A DNA stretch of 6,561 bases, from positions 1 through 6,561 of the forward strand of contig SLDH01000262.1 of the NCBI GenBank assembly GCA_007125415.1. The letters are read 5' to 3'. The stretch comes from Roseovarius sp. (GTDB lineage Bacteria; Pseudomonadota; Alphaproteobacteria; Rhodobacterales; Rhodobacteraceae). Both the position numbers and the translations under genes were made by a program. Of the stretch, positions 6,533 through 6,561 are shown piece by piece. The notes under the pieces are model-generated. The model had not been told where the DNA came from. It did not search any database and saw only the letters and a program-made list of their open reading frames with translations. Each line of letters begins with the position of its first letter. The first letter of the stretch is position 1.

Positions 6533-6561
6533 ATGAACATCAGAACTCTTTGTCTTGCCGG
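6533..6561 (+). CDS. Start of a gene, possibly a secreted solute-binding protein (5' end only)
   Basis: ATG 6533 begins MNIRTLCLAG before the window ends. A good GGGAG (6519-6523) with a 9-nt spacer supports the start. An arginine followed by small and hydrophobic residues resembles the beginning of a signal peptide. Many alphaproteobacterial periplasmic binding proteins begin this way, after a similar purine-rich leader. Placement divergent from a demethylase operon would suit an uptake system for its substrate, but only ten codons are visible, so the product is a guess. Confidence 0.5.

Overview
The window is GC-rich, densely coded DNA with short intergenic gaps. It looks like a chromosomal segment of a halotolerant or marine alphaproteobacterium. 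Rhodobacterales is my best guess, from protein style and codon use only; I ran no search. The theme is compatible solutes: ectoine synthesis runs rightward on the left, and a probable methylated-amine (betaine-type) catabolic operon runs leftward on the right.

Left part (1-2349, + strand): the 3' end of ectB (diaminobutyrate aminotransferase, cut by the window edge), a complete ectC (ectoine synthase) 5 bp downstream, then after 97 bp the ectoine-type aspartokinase Ask_Ect. EctB and EctC catalyse ectoine-pathway steps, and Ask_Ect supplies aspartyl phosphate for L-aspartate-beta-semialdehyde, the precursor. No ectD (ectoine hydroxylase) lies between ectC and ask or just after it. The ectC-ask gap holds two stem-loops. 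The second is a perfect 8-bp hairpin that buries the ask Shine-Dalgarno sequence, and it is the most interesting non-coding signal here.

Middle (2350-2561): a 212-bp convergent gap with no gene. It holds a 10-bp palindrome and a weak nested stem-loop, but no clear T-tracted terminator.

Right part (2562-6259, - strand): a likely three-gene operon transcribed leftward in the order metallo-beta-lactamase-fold hydrolase, short-chain dehydrogenase/reductase (14-bp overlap), and a 677-residue two-module flavoenzyme of the trimethylamine dehydrogenase / dimethylglycine demethylase (DgcA) / N-methylproline demethylase (StcD-like) family. The natural reading is oxidative N-demethylation of a betaine-derived amine, with the other two proteins acting on neighbouring intermediates. 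The substrate cannot be fixed from sequence.

Right edge (6260-6561): a 273-bp divergent promoter region, then a + strand gene of which only ten codons are visible. Its start resembles a secretion signal, so a periplasmic binding protein of a solute transporter is plausible but unproven.

I saw no mobile element, CRISPR array, tRNA or rRNA. The window joins a known biosynthetic pathway to an only partly predictable degradative operon. I do not see clear evidence of a wholly new system.
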